This document shows positions 59,216 through 64,000 of a stretch of 64,000 nt of DNA, in pieces. The notes under the pieces were generated by a model. That model was given only the letters and a program-made list of their open reading frames with translations. It was not told the origin of the DNA and searched no databases. The stretch's first letter is position 1, and each line of letters opens with the position of its first letter. Source of the stretch: Rhizomys pruinosus (lineage: Eukaryota > Chordata > Mammalia > Rodentia > Spalacidae); the NCBI GenBank assembly GCA_009823505.1, contig VZQC01005680.1, positions 7,576,071 through 7,640,070 of the forward strand. The letters run 5' to 3'. The translations under genes were made by a program, and so were the position numbers.

Positions 59216-60719
59216 GTCCTGACATTTTCTCCTCTCTGCACCAGTCGCCTCTCAAAATGACCCTAATGGAAAAGAGAAATCATGACCAAGGAAATATGCC
59301 TATGTAGATGTAACTGTGATCTACAGTACCAGAACTGGCAAATAAGGCTTCAGGGACCATGTGTGCTCCCACTATGGTATATCCTTTTGTCACTAAAATC
59401 CCTTCAGGAAGGCACATGTGGCATTCTGGGCCTTCCTCCCATGCTCCCCAAAACAAAGTGGAGTACAAATTTTCCAAAACACAGTTTAGAAAAACCTAGC
59501 GACTTATTTATTAACAGAGCAGCAGGTGAGGGATTCCTTATAGAAGAGTGGGCACCTTCCCCCTGCCCCCTTCTGAGGCCACAGTAGAAAAATCCACAAC
59601 CAGGCTCCCCAGCAGTCTCAAAATGGTGAGAAGAGGGACCCTCCTCATGGTGTCCTCCAGCTATATACATTTAGCCCCTCCCCCTCATACAGCCAAGGCC
59701 AACTGGCCGGCTGGGAGAGGTGCTGACTTTCCTGTCTCCTCCCCTTCCCACAGAAGGTCAACACTCAAGTTTATAATTCTGAGCTAGCAGGCACCCCTAA
59801 GTTTGGGAAGAAGGCATCCAACGTCCATGGTCAGTCCTTGAGGGCAGTCCATGCCATACCTCTAGGTATTACAATTATAGAGCCCTGTTATATATATATA
59901 ATAGATATAGCAGATGTGAAGTGAGGTGGGATGCAGGCAATGAGGAGATGCAGATCCCTGAGTTCAAAGTAGCAGACGTAGAGTGAACAAGTCTAGAGCT
60001 CTAATTTACAGCATAAACACTACAGATTAAAAATTGCAACTGATTAGATAAGTAGTTTGGTTGAGAAATATATAAATTTTCCTTATTGTAATAACCATTC
60101 TACTACTTATCTGTATCCTATGACATGTTTTAAGCTGTTTCCTCTGTAGTACCATGCTTTTTCCAATTTTCAATGTTATTCTCTACAACATACAAGCATA
60201 GTTAATGTCTTTCCTTTCTTTTTCTCTGCCTGTTACTGTGTCCTCATTGGAGAAAGAAGAAAAGTGTCTGCTGAAAGAAGGGACCACAAGGGAAGTATTA
60301 AAAGAAAGTTTAAACACTATATTTTCTCATTCTGCAAGAGAGAACATTTATAAATTAATTTATTGAAAAGAGCTTCCGTCAGGACAGCAGGGAGAAGAGC
60401 TGAGAATTGGAGCCCGGCTGGAAGAACAAGGGCAGTGTCTACAGAGAATCGCTCACACTGTGCCTGCCAGTCAAGAAGAGGTAAAGTCAAGGATCACAAA
60501 GAACTACTGTCAGGGTAGCAAAAAATTCCCTTAAGAGAAAACTGGTCAGGAGAATAAAAATCTCAGGCCTGGGTGGAGACTTAACTTAGCAGTTTTGCCA
60601 GATCAATCACCTGGTCAGAGGACAACCTCTAGAGAGGTAGGTTCACCTTAAGTCATGCTAATGATATAGGCAAAAGAAATGCACATTAATGAGATGGTGA
60701 ATTCTTCCTAGCCAGAATC
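59216..60719. other. Downstream DNA, unclassified
   Basis: Relatively GC-rich 59300-59800 with open frames up to 101 codons but no recognisable domain. No gene supported. Confidence 0.5.
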
Positions 60720-60724
60720 CCCAT

Positions 60725-61080
60725 TGAGATTAGTCACGTTTTGTTGCTGTGATAAAACACCATGAACAAGGAAATTTATAAAAGGAAGAGTTTTCTAGTT
60801 TATGGTTCCTAAGGGGCAAAAGTCCATCATGGGAGGGAGGCATGGCCACAGAGGTGGCTGGAGTAGGAGCAGAAGCCAAGCACTCACGTCTTCAAACAGG
60901 CACAGGAAGCAGAGAGGGACTCTCAGGCTTAAGAACTCTCTAAGCCAGACCTCAGTGAACTGCTTCCTCCAGCAAGCCCACGGCTTCTAAGATCTCCCAG
61001 ACAGCACCACCAACTGGGGAGAACATGTTCAAATACTGGGAAGCTATGGGGAACATTCTTATTCAAACCACCACACCACA
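60725..61080 (+). repeat. Rodent dispersed repeat
   Basis: gattagtcacgttttgttgc, tgtgataaaacaccatgaac and aacattcttattcaaaccac. Second copy of the family at 37740. Confidence 0.75.
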
Positions 61081-62399
61081 TCATAGTGCAACTGTTCATA
61101 GACCCAGCCACAAACATGTAGCTTTCTTTAAGTCTACCAATTTTTCTGGATTCTTTAGAAAAGAATAACCTTTTCTTCTTTCTACCTCTTTTTAACTGTA
61201 CTTTCCCTGGGATTCTGGGCTGCCTCCATCTTTTCTAAAATTTCTCTAAAGCTCTCCTCCCTGCCAAGAGGTTTCTAGTCCACCATGCATCTGACTTCCA
61301 TGCTGGCTCTAAACAGGCATGGTTGTATGGATCTCCATCCCCCTTGTCATTCTCCTCAGAACAGCTGCAGAAATTCACAGCTTGGCTGTCCCTGAGGATT
61401 TTTCTTTAAATTCTAATAAAATTGTCCTAAAGCTTCTGATTAAGTCCATTCTTAAATTCTTTTATGAATGGGACTAAGAGCCCTTAAAGGGGACCCCATT
61501 TTCCCCTAGATCACTACCAGGAAAGCCCCACCTCCCCATTCCACAACCACATGGAAATCAAAAGCTACAGAAACCAACCAAGACCAACAGCTCCAGTTCA
61601 CTGTTCCTACTGCTAGAGGCAGAAGGATCTGACAACTACTCCTTTCAACTCGGTACAGCTGGGCCAGTAATTCATTCTATTCATTTTGTCCCTCAAGTCC
61701 TATCATTTAATTTCCACTCCTATATACACATCTCATGACACTTTTGCTTTTGTTTGTGTATTGTGCAGTTAGGTTATAGAACTGTTCTTCCACTCAGTTG
61801 ATTCTGTAGTGTTCTTTATTCTCTCCCAGAGCTCACATACTTCCCCTTTTATAGTCCTCGCCTTTTCTCTTTCTCTCATGCTTATACCCTCTTTTTGCTT
61901 CTTAATTATAACCTCCCATAGATTTAATAACTTCTGAGATCTGTGAACCGTTAATAGTATCCCAACTTTCCCATCCCAGTTACTTTTGCCTACCTATATA
62001 TTTTTCAATTATCTAATATTTAACCAACCTCTTCACTTTACTTCCCTCTCACTTCTAATGAACTAAAATTCAAGTATACACCAAACCATCCTGTGTTGTT
62101 GATGCTCCAACAGGTATTGAAGTCAAAGTGAACATTATAGTTAAATGGCTAGTACAAACATTTCCAGTGGCTATGGCTGTTCTCACAATTAATGTTCTAC
62201 TTAGGGACTAATATAAAGGGTATACCATACACCCTGAGTATCTAGAGATAGGAACTATTTTTTAAACTATCCACTTCAAATCTATCACATTCAAGTCCCA
62301 ATTTCAAGTGAACATTGCAAATACTTCAACTAAATAAATACAGATAATAAATAAGCAACAAAATAATCCCTGATGTGTAAATTCCAATGCAGTAAAAGA
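61081..62399. other. Downstream DNA, unclassified
   Basis: Nothing identified with confidence. Confidence 0.5.
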
Positions 62400-62532
62400 A
62401 GAAACAGGTAATGTAATTCCAAAATTACTAATCCTATAGCAGGGATATCCAGAGAGTGAGAGAGTGAGCTAGGTGAAATTTCAAACAGAAAACTCAGAAG
62501 AATGTTACAGGTAAGTTCAAAGACATCAAAAA

Positions 62533-62571
<39 letters not shown>

Positions 62572-64000
62572 GCTCCTGGTTGAGGGCAGAAACAAATAGC
62601 TATATTAAATAAAGAAAACAATACAAAATATGAAAGAGGAAATCAACAAAGATAAATATGAAGAAATGCCAATCTGAAATGCTGGAAACAAAAGACATAA
62701 TAAATCAAAAACCTCTGAGGGTGAAATATCTGAATTTGAAAACCAGATAGAAAAATCAGAACAATCAAACCAGGATGACAATAAGCCAGCAGGAAGGAGT
62801 AAGTAGGAATTCCAAGGTGTCTGACACTATGAAAAGACCAAATATACAAATTATTGCAATAGGTGGAGAAAAATTTCACACTAAAGTCATAGAAAACATT
62901 TTCTTTTTTTTTTAATTTTATTTATTTTTTTTTGTATGTGTATGAATGTACTGTCTACATGTAGGTTTGTGCACCCATGTCGTGCAATGCTACGGACTTC
63001 AGAAGAGGGTCTCAGATTCCTCTGGAACTGGAGTTCTCCCGGAACTGAAGTTCTCCTGGAACTGGAGTTACAGATGGTTCTTAGCCGCCATGTGGGTGCT
63101 GGGGATCAAACCCAGGTCCTCTGCAAGAGCAGTCGGTGCTCTTAACCCTGCTAGGCTATCTCTCCAGCCCCAGAAAACATTTTCAAAAAAATTATAACAA
63201 ATATCTCCAGAGTTAAGTAGAGAGATACTAATCCACATACAGACAGCATACCAAAGAGACAAGACCAGAAAAGATCTTCCCCTTGTGATATTATAATTTA
63301 AATAAATATTTTTAATTACAACAAAGAAATACATAGAAAGCAACAAAAGGGAAGTGACGAGTCACATATAAAGGCAGGCCTCTCAGAACAACAGCAGATT
63401 TGTCAACTGAAACTCTAAAAGCCAGGAAGATCTAGAAAGAACTATTGCAGGTTGCAAAAGACAACTGCCAACTTAGATTACTATACACAGTAAACTCAGC
63501 CTATCATCATAGGAGAAATAAAAACTTTCCATTATGAAATTAGGCCAAAGGAACTAATAATTGTTAAGCCAGCTCTACTAAAGAAAAAAGAAATCTATCA
63601 TGAAGTCACAAGAATGAATAAACCATGCTAGGATAATGTTTGTTAGATGAAGAGGAAGAAAAGCTAATACTACAAAAAGTTCTCTTAACAATAACTAAAA
63701 AGTATTGGACATCCTTAGCTGTCAGGGAAGTGAAGATGGCCATCATCAGAAATACAAATGAGGACAACTACTGCTATGGGTGCAGAGAAAGGAGAATCCT
63801 TATACAATGTTGATTGGTGTCAACTAATGCAGTCACCCTGCAAATTAGTCTGGAGACATCTCGAAAAACTAGAAATAGATGTACTATATGACTCAGCTAT
63901 TCTGCTCTGGACATAAAACCAAAGGCTCCCATCCTATTGCTGAGCTATGTTCCAACATCAATGTTCACAGCAGGTAGGAAGTAGAGTCAATCTGCATGTC
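62400..64000 (+). mobile_element. Old L1/HAL1-like element, + strand (runs off the window)
   Basis: Degraded LINE sequence: ORF1-side wording near 62640-62880 and 63340-63590 (aacagcagatttgtcaactg; ttgcaaaagacaactgcc; aataaaaactttccattatg) is followed within about 130 bp by ORF2-end/3' wording from about 63720 (gatggccatcatcagaaata; ggagacatctcgaaaaacta; ggacataaaaccaaaggc). Most of ORF2 is therefore missing, as in HAL1 elements or an internally deleted L1. (AAAT)n at 62528-62571 and a B2 at 62904-63171 interrupt it. Confidence 0.6.
62904..63171 (-). repeat. B2 SINE with tripled internal unit
   Basis: Reverse B2 flanked by agaaaacattttc (62891-62903 and 63172-63184). The ggaactggagttctcc unit occurs three times in a row (63022-63070), versus one or two in the other B2 copies. 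Confidence 0.94.

Noticed and set aside
59280..59787. Overlapping open frames up to 101 codons in GC-richer DNA
   Set aside because: No domain or conserved motif; they overlap on both strands, as expected for chance frames.

Overview
The window is nuclear genomic DNA from a muroid rodent, most likely a cricetid. The evidence is the density of B1 SINEs, tRNA-derived B2-type SINEs with a non-mouse consensus, B3/B4-like SINEs, L1 fragments and long simple repeats. I cannot name the species. There is no bacterial, viral or operon-like content. By reading, the only protein-coding gene I can support is synaptotagmin-10 (Syt10) on the + strand.

Syt10 layout. The last five coding exons lie at 15842-16409, 39363-39483, 43483-43654, 46514-46643 and 49108-49179 (TAA stop at 49177-49179). 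All intron ends are GT..AG and the reading phases join cleanly (2/0, 0/1, 1/2, 2/0, 0/stop), giving 353 complete codons plus a split first codon. This covers the linker, the C2A domain, the C2B domain and the C-terminal tail. The N-terminal cysteines, transmembrane segment and first linker (about 170 residues) are not in the window, so positions 1-15841 are read as the preceding intron. Introns inside the window are about 23.0, 4.0, 2.9 and 2.5 kb. A long 3' untranslated region probably runs from 49180 to about 55268, ending just after an AATAAA at 55245-55250. The remainder to 64000 is repeat-rich downstream DNA.

Non-coding landscape. The large third intron contains a 70-bp minisatellite (25996-26271) and a ~3.55 kb direct tandem duplication (26640-30216 and 30450-33981). 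The two copies meet at a single undetermined base (n at 30221), and copy 1 is full of small indels relative to copy 2. This looks more like an assembly or unpolished long-read artefact than a real duplication. Farther on are a long minus-strand L1 block (34180-37735) and two long all-purine tracts. Two minus-strand copies of an unrecognised, LINE-mobilised element (4053-5504 and 39645-40611) each have perfect target-site duplications but no visible ORF2. A solo LTR with a 5-bp target duplication, itself hit by a B2, lies in the last intron (47980-48680).

I did not find a convincing undescribed biological system. The most useful leads are the likely false duplication, the non-autonomous retroelement pair, chimeric SINE insertions, the UG-repeat acceptor with an in-frame alternative AG 15 nt downstream, and the repeat-bearing Syt10 3' UTR.
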